DNA of 64,000 nucleotides from an uncultured Collinsella sp. (lineage in GTDB: Bacteria; Actinomycetota; Coriobacteriia; Coriobacteriales; Coriobacteriaceae), in the NCBI GenBank assembly GCA_900541745.1, contig UQLA01000009.1, positions 1 to 64,000 of the forward strand. Direction: 5' to 3'. Position numbers and translations under genes: made by a program. Positions 34,391-42,948 of this stretch are shown here, piece after piece. The notes below the pieces were generated by a model. It searched no databases, had not been told where the DNA came from, and saw only the letters and a program-made list of their open reading frames with translations. The first letter of the stretch is position 1. Each line of letters opens with the position of its first letter.

Positions 34391-36874
34391 ATGACCGAAC
34401 ACCACGCCATCAGTCGCCGAGCGTTTACGCTGGGCCTTGGACTCGCCGCGTTGTCGCCGCTGGCAAGCCTGCCCGAAACCGCAGCGCCGGGCATTCCCCT
34501 GCGAGCGGCATTTGCAGACAACACACCCGCACCGTCGGACAGCCTCGACAATTTCGTCATTCGCCTTCGCCCCGCGGGCTATTTTCGCACCGCGAGCGTC
34601 AACCAAGACGGCAACGTTCGCGGCAACGTCTGCCACCTGTTTAACGACGGCACGTCCAGCAAGCTCATCCTTGAGAACGTAACGACCAAGAATGACGATA
34701 CAAACTGGTATGCTATCCGCACCTTGCTCAATTTCGAAGAGCATAAAAAGACGGGCTACAGCATTTGGTCGGTCGACGACGACTCGGACAAAGATGGAAA
34801 GGTCATCCACGTATGGGGCGGCGAGTATGACAACAAGCCCAGCCGCGCTTTTGCGTTCGAGCGTCAATCAAACGGAACCTATATCATCCGAGACCGCACG
34901 GTCGAGAAAGAAACCGAGAAAAAAGACATTAAGTACCTGGCAATAGAATCGAACGGCAAAGACCAGGACAACAATAAGATCTGCCATAAGAGTAAGAGCA
35001 TTCCGTGGGAGCTAGAACTTGTCGGTTACGACATGGGCAAGATCAATACCACAGTTAGAAGTATCGACTGGACCACGTATAGCAGCTACGTCGACGGACC
35101 ATGCTGGATGAAATACGTCGACGACAACAAGTACCTCGACGAGCTAAGTATCCCGGGCACGCATGATTCGGGCACCTGCAGCGTGGACAACGACACCGAG
35201 CCCCAATCCTCACAAGCAAAGTGCCAGCAGGATTACATCCCCACGCAGTTGCTCGAAGGCATTCGCTATTTTGATATCCGACTCGGAAGGAACGACGAGA
35301 ACGGCGACCCCGGTATCGACCATGGAAGATGCTACCTGCTCAAAAAAGACGGGGGCTTTATGCATCTCTCCAATGTCATCGACTACTTCAAAACATTTTT
35401 GAACGAAAACCCGTCAGAAGCGCTCATCATGCTTGCGTCACGAGGCAACGACGAGGCTACCGACGAAAGCGTTACGACGGCTTTCGCCAAGGTTATGCAC
35501 GATAATCCCGATCTGTTCTACACGTCGAGCCGAATCCCCACACTGAACGAGGTGCGCGGAAAGATCGTCCTGCTGCGTCGATTTGTACTCGCCGGCAACA
35601 GCGTAAGCGGCCACACGTGGGGCCTCGATCTCACCCAATGGGACGACAAAATCAAGGCGCATTCCGGGCAGTCGATGTGCCTCGTCCAAGACGCGCGAGG
35701 CTTTGAGACTACGGGCAATGCGGGCGACAAAGAGCCCTATTGCACCAAGGTATACGCCCAGGACCATTTTGAATGCACCGGAACCGACAAGACTAGCTGG
35801 GTCGATATGGCGCTGCGAGAGACGACCAATCTCACGCGCAACAAGGTGGACGTCGAGGACAATGATGGCGCCAAGGTGCAAGTCCTGGAACGCTGCTGGT
35901 CTATCAACTACACCAGTTGCACGAATTACAAACAAGGAAGCAATCCTTTTACCGCGTCGCGAGTGGTCAACGAGCATCTGTACAAGAGCCAGTACATCAA
36001 TCCCAGCGGCAGCGATAAAACAAAGTCAGATTGCCTCAAGCACGTTGGCATTATCGCGTCCGACTTTGTCGATTCGGCACTGGCCCGGAGCATCTACCAA
36101 CGCAATTACGACGCGAAGCACAAGCCAACAGTTTCATGCTGCCTCCCGGACCGCATGCACATGACGTATGGAGACTCGCTGAGCGATGCCTCGCTCCAAG
36201 ATGGCAAGACCGTTGGCGAGGGCCATTTCCGCCTTGTCGACAGCAGCAACGTACTCAACGTGGCGGCTTCGGGCCATGCGTTTGCCATCGAATATGTGGA
36301 TGTCGATGCCCTGGGCAACGAGACCGCTACGGGGCTGCAGGGCTTTGTGCCCATCGATATCGATCCACGCGCGCTGACGCCCCATTTTGAGGGACTCGAA
36401 GGCCTTAAGGCCGGCGAAGACGTGCGCGCCAAGGTCACGGCGCCGCTCGACGGCAAGCTCGAAACCGATGCCTGTGCGGCCCAGCTCGAATTTGTGCACG
36501 ACGCGAACGGCGCTCCGGGCGCGGCAATGGCCGAAGGCGAAACATTTGCCGCAGGAACGTATTGGGTGCGTGCGAAAGGCCTGTTGGGCGACGCGGCGCA
36601 AAACTACACGCTTGCCACCGACGGAGCCGCAAGCTTTACTGTAGCGGCCTCGGACAGTGCAGGCGGCGCCGGCGCCGGCACTGGCGCCAACGTGGGCAGC
36701 GCTGATAAGAACGGCAAGGGCAACAAGGGCAAGGGCTCGGGCGGAAAGCTCGCCGACACGGGCGACGGCTCTGGCATCGCCGCCGGGCTCGCCGCTGCCG
36801 CCGTGGCGACGACGGTCGCCGGCACGGCAATGCTTGCCAATGACCGCGAGGACAATGGAGACGTTGACGAATAG
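34391..36874 (+). CDS. Secreted PI-PLC-like phosphodiesterase with LADTG anchor
   Basis: This 827-residue surface protein has a twin-arginine-like signal (SRRAFTLGLGLAALSPLASL), an N-terminal beta-rich domain (about 50-230), and a phosphatidylinositol-specific phospholipase C X-domain. The X-domain includes the block SIPGTHDSGT with catalytic His258 and IDHGR with the second His311, followed by ALIMLASRGND and KIVLLRRF. A C-terminal region, Gly-rich linker, LADTG (787-791), membrane helix and acidic tail follow. Bacterial PI-PLCs cleave phosphatidylinositol or GPI anchors by an intramolecular transfer. LADTG is a likely sortase signal variant. GGAGGAG precedes the ATG. The lipid target is not deducible. 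Confidence 0.85.
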   Translation: MTEHHAISRRAFTLGLGLAALSPLASLPETAAPGIPLRAAFADNTPAPSDSLDNFVIRLRPAGYFRTASVNQDGNVRGNVCHLFNDGTSSKLILENVTTKNDDTNWYAIRTLLNFEEHKKTGYSIWSVDDDSDKDGKVIHVWGGEYDNKPSRAFAFERQSNGTYIIRDRTVEKETEKKDIKYLAIESNGKDQDNNKICHKSKSIPWELELVGYDMGKINTTVRSIDWTTYSSYVDGPCWMKYVDDNKYLDELSIPGTHDSGTCSVDNDTEPQSSQAKCQQDYIPTQLLEGIRYFDIRLGRNDENGDPGIDHGRCYLLKKDGGFMHLSNVIDYFKTFLNENPSEALIMLASRGNDEATDESVTTAFAKVMHDNPDLFYTSSRIPTLNEVRGKIVLLRRFVLAGNSVSGHTWGLDLTQWDDKIKAHSGQSMCLVQDARGFETTGNAGDKEPYCTKVYAQDHFECTGTDKTSWVDMALRETTNLTRNKVDVEDNDGAKVQVLERCWSINYTSCTNYKQGSNPFTASRVVNEHLYKSQYINPSGSDKTKSDCLKHVGIIASDFVDSALARSIYQRNYDAKHKPTVSCCLPDRMHMTYGDSLSDASLQDGKTVGEGHFRLVDSSNVLNVAASGHAFAIEYVDVDALGNETATGLQGFVPIDIDPRALTPHFEGLEGLKAGEDVRAKVTAPLDGKLETDACAAQLEFVHDANGAPGAAMAEGETFAAGTYWVRAKGLLGDAAQNYTLATDGAASFTVAASDSAGGAGAGTGANVGSADKNGKGNKGKGSGGKLADTGDGSGIAAGLAAAAVATTVAGTAMLANDREDNGDVDE

Positions 36875-36910
36875 GCCAGCCGGCCCTTTTGGACACATCG
36901 ATTTGATTGG

Positions 36911-36944
36911 GGGGCGCAGAATACCGTTCTGCGCCCCTATTTTT
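36911..36944 (+). terminator. Rho-independent terminator
   Basis: A perfect 11-bp GC-rich stem (36911-36921 with 36927-36937) followed by TATTTTT, 36 bp after the PI-PLC-like gene. Confidence 0.9.
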
Positions 36945-37035
36945 GACATGAAGGAGCAACGCCTCGCAGGTTGAACGACCAGCCACCGTGCCGCCAGATG
37001 CGCGGGCGTAAGTCTGGCCCGAACGCCGACGTCGG

Positions 37036-37305
37036 CTACATCACCATGTTCAGCGCGTTCACAAATTCCTGGGCCTTCGCACGGCTACTCAGGCTAAAGA
37101 CACAGGCAGTCAACAATCTGTTGCGCAGAAAAACGTCGCGGCCCTTGATCCTGTTGACTCCCGTGATGTCCTTAAGGTAGACAATCTCGATATGCTTGCC
37201 GCCGAAAGTACCATTCTTGAGCACCTCGATACGGTTAGGCTAGATCTTGACGTCTTTAAACATGCCCGAACCTTTGTCCTGGAACAACAAGGTGCTGTTG
37301 TCCAT
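37036..37305 (-). pseudogene. PH-like small protein gene broken by an in-frame stop
   Basis: From the ATG at 37305, which has GGGAGTG at a good distance, the frame reads MDNSTLLFQDKGSGMFKDVKI, meets TAG at codon 22 (37242-37240), and then continues for 67 codons as a coherent protein (PNRIEVLKNGTFGGKHIE ... KAQEFVNALNMVM). The pattern of short strands and a final helix resembles bacterial PH-like domains. One substitution would restore a protein of about 89 residues, so I call it a recent pseudogene. Readthrough or a sequencing error are the alternatives. Confidence 0.65.
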
Positions 37306-37508
37306 GCGTGTCACTCCCATGGGGTTCGCTAAAACTGCCTCTATGGTCACATTTTAGTCACTTCGGGAATCCTGCACGAAGGCGCTAGGCGACATTGAAA
37401 TTCGAGTCCGCGCGAGGCTTTAAGATAGACATGATCAGCCGCATCGATGCGACTGGCAATGCTTCTAGGAGTACGCCTCGTATTATTCGCCATTAGAGGA
37501 GGCCTTAC

Positions 37509-37961
37509 ATGCTTTACGTATGGGAATTCGAGTTCTTTGATTCGGACGGCGTTGTCGACGCTGTGCCATGTGGCTCGCTGGGCGGAGGGGGAACGTTTGG
37601 CTCCGACCTAAACGACGCTGTCGAAAGCGCCGCTGATTTTCTCGCATGTATGGTCGACGATCACCTTATGGGCGGCGTCGATCTTCCCGCGCCGGACTTT
37701 GGACACCAGCCACAACACGGCGGCAAGATTATCGCCGTGGCCGTCAGCCGCGAGCTCGGCGACATCCCCGCCGTCACCGCAGCGGATGCCGCACGTATGC
37801 TTGGCGTTAGCACGGCAAGGGTATCGCAACTGATAAATGCTGGGCTGCTGGATTCTTGGAAGGACGGCACCAAGCGCATGGTGTCCAAAACTTCCATCGA
37901 GGCACGACTCACCGACGCACCAAAGGCAGGGCGCCCCAAAGAGGTCCCTATTGCCGTATAA
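37509..37961 (+). CDS. HicB-like protein with C-terminal helix-turn-helix
   Basis: This 150-residue protein joins an N-terminal HicB-like fold (residues 1-75, FEFFDSDGVVDAVPCGSLGG and DLNDAVESAADFLACMVDD) to an excisionase-type helix-turn-helix (TAADAARMLGVSTARVSQLI, about 95-114) and a GRPKE tail. HicB antitoxins normally pair with a small RNase toxin HicA. No hicA-like gene flanks it, so it is an orphan antitoxin-like regulator or a remnant. GAGGAGG lies before the ATG. Confidence 0.7.
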   Translation: MLYVWEFEFFDSDGVVDAVPCGSLGGGGTFGSDLNDAVESAADFLACMVDDHLMGGVDLPAPDFGHQPQHGGKIIAVAVSRELGDIPAVTAADAARMLGVSTARVSQLINAGLLDSWKDGTKRMVSKTSIEARLTDAPKAGRPKEVPIAV

Positions 37962-38055
37962 GGCGAGGCTACTGCGCACTTTTATTCCACACGATGTTTT
38001 CTGCCTGGTATAAACAAGTTCAATAACAGAAAGCAAATCCAACCATCGTGTCTAA

Positions 38056-38523
38056 TTACGAAAGGATTTTCGCCTTTTCTGCAGCAAACTCTTCCTCGGT
38101 AAGTACTCCACTATCACGCAGCGCTGCAAGTCTCTCGGGCCTTGCAACTACATCACCACTATCCACCAGCGTCTCAATAGTCTGTGAAACCTGCGGATAC
38201 TGCTCGAGCTCCTTCGATAGGGCATCGACTATCTCGGCAATATTCTTTGCATTTTTGCCCCCGTTTAATACGTTTGTCCTGACCTTAGATGACGAGTTGA
38301 CAGTAACGCCAGATCCGCCTTCAACTGGAACAACCGAAATACTGATATTTTCACCCCAGGACCAAAGGCTCATACCAATCTCGGCTGCAACTGTTCTTGT
38401 TGCGGGCGATGCGCTATCAACTTTTACTTTAGGCAGCTTTTCCATAGCTGCCTTCAAGGCATTAAACGTGTCGTCAGGAGAATACGGTACCTGAATCTGA
38501 AGCTGCTGATCCGCAAAACCCAT
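38056..38523 (-). CDS. SHOCT-domain protein
   Basis: This 155-residue soluble protein has an N-terminal alpha/beta domain of about 100 residues (QLQIQVPYSPDDTFNALKAA ... VNSSSKVRTNVLNGGKNAKN) and ends in a SHOCT-like oligomerisation motif (RLAALRDSGVLTEEEFAAEK). Such proteins are often membrane-associated or envelope-stress linked, but the role is unknown. GCGGAGG lies before the ATG at 38523. The next gene upstream, at 38638-39975, is on the same strand. Confidence 0.65.
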   Translation of the reverse strand: MGFADQQLQIQVPYSPDDTFNALKAAMEKLPKVKVDSASPATRTVAAEIGMSLWSWGENISISVVPVEGGSGVTVNSSSKVRTNVLNGGKNAKNIAEIVDALSKELEQYPQVSQTIETLVDSGDVVARPERLAALRDSGVLTEEEFAAEKAKILS

Positions 38524-38637
38524 AATCCGGCCTCCGCTTCTACAAGATTAAGGCTATCGGCAATGGTAGCACGTTCCCAGCACTTTTAAATTCATCTAAT
38601 GACCTTGTGATGCAGCCCGACACCCCAGCACTACTCC

Positions 38638-39975
38638 CTATTTCCCAAATAGCGCACCCAGCAGACCCTTGCGTTTGGGCTTCTCCTCTCGGTAGGAACC
38701 CTCGGCAGTTGCTGCCACTTGGCGCGGTGGCTCGCCGCCTCCACGGCGTACAATCTGGTATAGGAAGGGCGATTTAACGTATTTGACCTCGATGGGCGTG
38801 GCGTGCACGGTGCTTTCGCTCGACAGCATCACGCTGGGATTGAGCGGTGCTACCACATGCGTCTCGCGCTTGTCGCCAAACACCACCGCTGCCGCGCGAC
38901 CCGTCTGGCCGTTTACGGCAATACGCACCTGCTCGCCGTCGCGGCTGTCCGACGCCGGGCGATCGATAAAGTAGACCGGCACCATCACCAGGCCGTCCTT
39001 ATGCTTGCGGGCCTTGCGCGCCCAGGCGCGGATGCTCTTTTTATTGAGCCCCAGCACCGCCTCGGCATCGTTGCCTGCAACGTCGAGCGCCAGCTTATCA
39101 ATGACCACCTGGTCCTTGGTAGACGCATCGACGGAAACGACGCGGAAGTCGCCTTCCTGCATGGCGGGATCGAACGGCCCCACCTTGCCAAAGTCCCACG
39201 GCTCCAAAATGCCCATAAGGCGAACGTCCAGGTAGTTTGCCCTGGGATATGCCCAGTCGAGCACCTCGTAGTACACCAGGGTCTCCTTGCTCAGCCCTTT
39301 GCCCGGGAAGGACGCCATCATGCGCAGGTCCGCCAGCGCCATGGGGAAATAGAAGAGCATCATGTCATTTTGGATCGCGTCTTCTACGTCGTGCCCGGCA
39401 AAGGCGTCGGGGTACTGGCGCACCAGCTGCAGCGCGTTGGCACGTGCCTGCTGAGGCGAGATTTCGCAGGGGACGCCCTGTTCGGGAACGTATTCGGCAC
39501 CCACGCCCATGGTCAGGCGTTTGCTAAACGTACCGGGCTTGAGCAGGTCGGCAACGCCGATCTTATTGCCGCATGACGGGCACTCAAACACGCGCTGGGT
39601 CGATGACCCCTCAAAGGACGCGCCGCAGAAGGGGCAGGGAATGCTCACGTGCGTCGCCTCTTGGAACTCCTGCGCCGTGCCGCGGTCCTCCCACAACAGA
39701 TGCTCCAGAACCGACTGATTGCGCCAGTGCGCATTGAAGAAATACCAGTCCGGGTCCTCCGGGCGCTCGAGCTGCGAGACGTGCGTGAGCTTGAGCAGCC
39801 CGTCAACCACCGTCAGCGGCGTATGACGGATACCTAGGGCGCTCTTGGGCTCCCCCGCATCGGCCTGCCACGGAACGACCGTGCCGCAATAGGCGCACTC
39901 AAAGCTGCGCTTTGCCTGGTGCGAATACATGGGGCCGCCGCAGTTTTGGCATTTAATGGCAAACATCTCGTCCAT
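38638..39975 (-). CDS. Double zinc-ribbon cytoplasmic protein, unknown function
   Basis: This 445-residue protein starts with a zinc ribbon (CQNCGGPM ... CAYCGT, about 9-31), has a second one (CPFCGASF ... CPSCGN, about 114-137), and then a large mixed domain without recognisable catalytic motifs. It ends in a basic tail (KPKRKGLLGALFGK). No signal peptide or membrane helix is seen. It resembles TFIIB-type zinc-ribbon proteins encoded near PH and SHOCT proteins, and its neighbours here fit that. AAAGGAGG precedes the ATG. Confidence 0.65.
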   Translation of the reverse strand: MDEMFAIKCQNCGGPMYSHQAKRSFECAYCGTVVPWQADAGEPKSALGIRHTPLTVVDGLLKLTHVSQLERPEDPDWYFFNAHWRNQSVLEHLLWEDRGTAQEFQEATHVSIPCPFCGASFEGSSTQRVFECPSCGNKIGVADLLKPGTFSKRLTMGVGAEYVPEQGVPCEISPQQARANALQLVRQYPDAFAGHDVEDAIQNDMMLFYFPMALADLRMMASFPGKGLSKETLVYYEVLDWAYPRANYLDVRLMGILEPWDFGKVGPFDPAMQEGDFRVVSVDASTKDQVVIDKLALDVAGNDAEAVLGLNKKSIRAWARKARKHKDGLVMVPVYFIDRPASDSRDGEQVRIAVNGQTGRAAAVVFGDKRETHVVAPLNPSVMLSSESTVHATPIEVKYVKSPFLYQIVRRGGGEPPRQVAATAEGSYREEKPKRKGLLGALFGK

Positions 39976-40235
39976 GGAAACGTCCTCCTTTGCACAGGGC
40001 TGTCGACATTAAGTATGTCGAGCAAATCGACGCGTGCCCATACCCATGTGGCCCAAAATGGGGCACTCGGTCGGACGGGAAGGCGCAGTGAACTCGAAGG
40101 CGCGCGGGCAGTCGTCCCCCTCCGCCTCGCGCCCGTTAGCGCCGGCAGACCATTGCTGCATTTTCTGAGCATCGGTACACGTTGCGTCTGCGCGAGCTAC
40201 ACTATCCCCTTAATAAGAATGCGAGGAGATACGCC

Positions 40236-41417
40236 ATGCTATTTGTAAATCGGCTGGTACATATGCTTGTTCCCGGCAGCGAAAGCGAGCCGGTCGATAA
40301 CTCCTGCCGCACCAATGCGGGTTTTGCCGCAAGCCTCATCTGCATCGGCCTCAACATCACGCTGTGCCTGGCCAAGGGCATAGCCGGTCTGCTCGCGGGC
40401 TCCGTCTCGCTTATCGCCGATGCCTTCAACAACCTTTCCGACGCCTCGAGCAACATTGTGAGCCTGCTCGGATTCCGCCTTGCCAGCCGCCCGGCCGACG
40501 AGGGGCACCCCTATGGCCACGGCCGCTACGAGTACCTGGCGGGGCTGTTTGTCGCCGTTCTCGTTTGCGCCGTCGGCATCAACCTGATCCTGGAGTCGGT
40601 CACCAAGATCATCAAGCCCTCCCCCACCGTGTATTCGGCGCTCTCCATGGCAGCCCTTGTCCTGTCCATGCTCGTCAAGTTTTGGATGGCGGCGTTCAAC
40701 CGCACGCTCGGCAACCGCATCGATTCCGAGACGCTTATCGCCACGGCGCAGGACTCCAAAAACGACGTCATTGCCTCGGCCTCGGTCCTGGCCGCAGCGC
40801 TTATTTCGCAGACGACCGGCTTTGACCTCGATGGCTGGGCAGGCCTGGGCGTGGGCATCTTCATCTGCATCAGCGGCATGGGCCTGGTGCGCGACGCCAT
40901 CAGCCCGCTGTTGGGGCAAGCGCCCGACCCCAAGCTCGTCCAGGCAATCCGCGACAAGATCATGTCGTATCCGCAGGTCCTAGGCACGCACGACCTCATG
41001 GTGCACGACTACGGTCCCGGCCGCCAGTTTGCCAGCGCACACGTGGAAATGCCCGGCGAGGGCGATGCGTTTGAACATCACGAGATCCTGGACACCATCG
41101 AGCACGATATCAAACGGCAGATGGGCATCGGTATCACGCTACACTGCGACCCCATCGCCACCACCGGCGACGACCTGCGTGGCTGGGTCAAGCGCGGCAT
41201 AGCGCAAATCGACCCCACGCTCTCCATCCACGACCTGCACGAGCACGACGGGTTCGTTTCGTTTGACCTGGTGCGTCCCGACGGCTTTGACATATCCGAC
41301 GAGGAGCTGCTGGAGCTCGTCACGCGCATCGTGCACGAGCGCCGGCCCGATGTCTCGTGCGTCGTCACATTTGACTCCGGCTTTAGCTCGCCCGACCGGC
41401 CGGCCGAGCAGCTGTGA
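40236..41417 (+). CDS. Cation diffusion facilitator metal exporter
   Basis: This 393-residue CDF transporter should export divalent metal in exchange for protons. Six membrane helices span about residues 25-220, followed by a cytoplasmic ferredoxin-like domain extended by an extra 70 residues. The metal site is N65-x3-D69 in helix 2 and D173-x3-D177 in helix 5. Zinc transporters usually carry a His in one of these pairs; the Asn/Asp and Asp/Asp combination is that of manganese-type (MntE-like) members. HPYGHGRYEYL (91-101) is the family loop. GAGGAG precedes the ATG. Confidence 0.88.
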   Translation: MLFVNRLVHMLVPGSESEPVDNSCRTNAGFAASLICIGLNITLCLAKGIAGLLAGSVSLIADAFNNLSDASSNIVSLLGFRLASRPADEGHPYGHGRYEYLAGLFVAVLVCAVGINLILESVTKIIKPSPTVYSALSMAALVLSMLVKFWMAAFNRTLGNRIDSETLIATAQDSKNDVIASASVLAAALISQTTGFDLDGWAGLGVGIFICISGMGLVRDAISPLLGQAPDPKLVQAIRDKIMSYPQVLGTHDLMVHDYGPGRQFASAHVEMPGEGDAFEHHEILDTIEHDIKRQMGIGITLHCDPIATTGDDLRGWVKRGIAQIDPTLSIHDLHEHDGFVSFDLVRPDGFDISDEELLELVTRIVHERRPDVSCVVTFDSGFSSPDRPAEQL

Positions 41418-41425
41418 TCGACAGC

Positions 41426-41495
41426 AAAACGGGACGCAGGACCGCCGACCAACGCGCCTACGCGCCCGGTCACGCGATCCTGCGCCCCGTTTTTG
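41426..41495. terminator. Bidirectional terminator
   Basis: A 16-bp stem with one mismatch (41426-41441 with 41478-41493) has A-rich left and T-rich right ends. It lies between the convergent CDF and membrane-protein genes and can serve both. Confidence 0.85.
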
Positions 41496-41527
41496 TTTGA
41501 GCTGCTAAGGCTCTAGCCGCTCGGCCG

Positions 41528-42484
41528 CTAGTTCCCCTGCGCGCCCGAAATGCCGTTTTGCAGGGCATCCCAGGCGTTCGTTGCCATATCGCCCAGGTTC
41601 TGTGCGGTATCGCCGAGGTTCTGAGCCGTGCCGCCCAGCTCTTGGACCTTATCCCCCAGCTCCTGCGCCTTGTTGCTCAGGTCCTCCAGCGTGTTGGAGC
41701 TCGAGCTGTCCGCGCCGCCCTGGTCGCCGGACGCATTACCCGACGAACTGCCCTTGCGCGTGAGCTGAATCTCGAGGTTACCGTTGTCGTTATAGTAGGC
41801 AGACGTCACGACCCAATTGGCATCGACAACGGGCGTCGAGCCGTCGTCGGTCAGAATCACGGCATTCGAAAGATCGGCCCCGCGCGACTTGAGGAGCTTC
41901 TTGGCGTTGGACCAGTACTGACCCGGGATATCGCTCAGGTCGACGGTGCCGGACTGGGTAGTCTCGGTCTGCTCGGCCGTGGTATCAGTCGTGGCGCCCC
42001 GCTTGTTGAGCATGCCCGACACAATGGCAAACACAACCGACAAGGCAAAGAAGATCGCCAACACGATGAGGATCTTCTTGATCACGCCCGACGAACGTGA
42101 AGGCTTCTTCTCCTCGTCCTCGCCATACTGAGGGATGGACTTGGGATGCTCACGATACGGCTCGCGCGCATATCGGTCGCGCGACTCGTAGCGCGGCTGT
42201 GCCGTGCGCGGCATATATGTCGTCTGCTGAGGTTGCGGAATGGGATTTTGCAGCAGGTCATCATAAGGGTCTGCCGCCGCATTGCCGTAGGGGCTCTGCG
42301 ACGAGACGCCATACGGGTCCTGCGCTGCGTTTCCGTAATTCACAACGCGCGTGGGATCGGCCGAAGTCTGCGTCGTATCGGGGGCAGCGTAGCCGGGATT
42401 CGGCACGACGCGGGTCTCATCGGCGCCATTGCCCGTCCGCGGGGAGCCGTAGCCACCCATTACGGTCGTCTTATCCTGGTCCAT
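41528..42484 (-). CDS. Single-pass membrane protein, unknown function
   Basis: This 318-residue protein has a long hydrophilic N-terminus rich in Pro, Tyr and Asn with repeated DPYG/SPYGN motifs (about 1-125), one membrane helix (about 137-158), and an extracellular part. The latter contains a small domain (IPGQYWSNAKKLLKSRGAD) and a C-terminal heptad stretch repeating LGDxAQNLGD. The small domain resembles a PASTA-like or lipoprotein-like module only faintly. GGAAAGGAA precedes the ATG. Its partner is unknown. Confidence 0.6.
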   Translation of the reverse strand: MDQDKTTVMGGYGSPRTGNGADETRVVPNPGYAAPDTTQTSADPTRVVNYGNAAQDPYGVSSQSPYGNAAADPYDDLLQNPIPQPQQTTYMPRTAQPRYESRDRYAREPYREHPKSIPQYGEDEEKKPSRSSGVIKKILIVLAIFFALSVVFAIVSGMLNKRGATTDTTAEQTETTQSGTVDLSDIPGQYWSNAKKLLKSRGADLSNAVILTDDGSTPVVDANWVVTSAYYNDNGNLEIQLTRKGSSSGNASGDQGGADSSSSNTLEDLSNKAQELGDKVQELGGTAQNLGDTAQNLGDMATNAWDALQNGISGAQGN

Positions 42485-42622
42485 GCAACGATTCCTTTCC
42501 GTCGCCTGTAAGCATCAAGTTATCCATGCATTCTACCCGCGCAAAAGTCTATGATGGGCAAAGCCTGCCGGTATTTACAAGACATGCGCGGCCGACGGTC
42601 ACAAGCGAATCGAGGATATGTC

Positions 42623-42859
42623 ATGGCAAAAAGCAAGCTCATCAAGGACACGACGCGTGCCGAGCGTGAGGAGATCATCAAGCTAGCGCTCGCTGGCTGC
42701 GGCAACGGCAGTTGCGACAACTGCGGAAGCTGCAGCTTGGGAGCCGGCGATCCATATGGCACCTACCAGCCCTACATTGACGGCGAGATGGAAATCGCCG
42801 ACATCAACATGATGGTCGCCGAGCGCAACGCCAAACTCTTCGGCCTCCAGCGCGGCTAA
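42623..42859 (+). CDS. Small cysteine-rich protein (78 aa)
   Basis: The 78-residue product starts MAKSKLIKDTTRAEREEII and carries C-x4-C-x2-C-x2-C at about residues 26-36 (CGNGSCDNCGSC), followed by a short acidic region. The cysteine spacing could bind a metal or an iron-sulfur cluster. I do not know the family. GAGG precedes the ATG at 42623. It stands alone between two minus-strand genes. Confidence 0.65.
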   Translation: MAKSKLIKDTTRAEREEIIKLALAGCGNGSCDNCGSCSLGAGDPYGTYQPYIDGEMEIADINMMVAERNAKLFGLQRG

Positions 42860-42879
42860 CGATCCCTTGGGGACGGAGG

Positions 42880-42920
42880 AAAAAGTCCCCGGCGACACTG
42901 CGTTTTGCGTCACCGGGGAC
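42880..42920 (-). terminator. Rho-independent terminator
   Basis: A 12-bp stem with one mismatch (42885-42896 with 42909-42920) ends in TTTTT on the minus strand, after the 684-residue zinc-ribbon gene. Confidence 0.82.
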
Positions 42921-42948
42921 TGTTCAGATTACTCCCTGCCGCTTTGCT

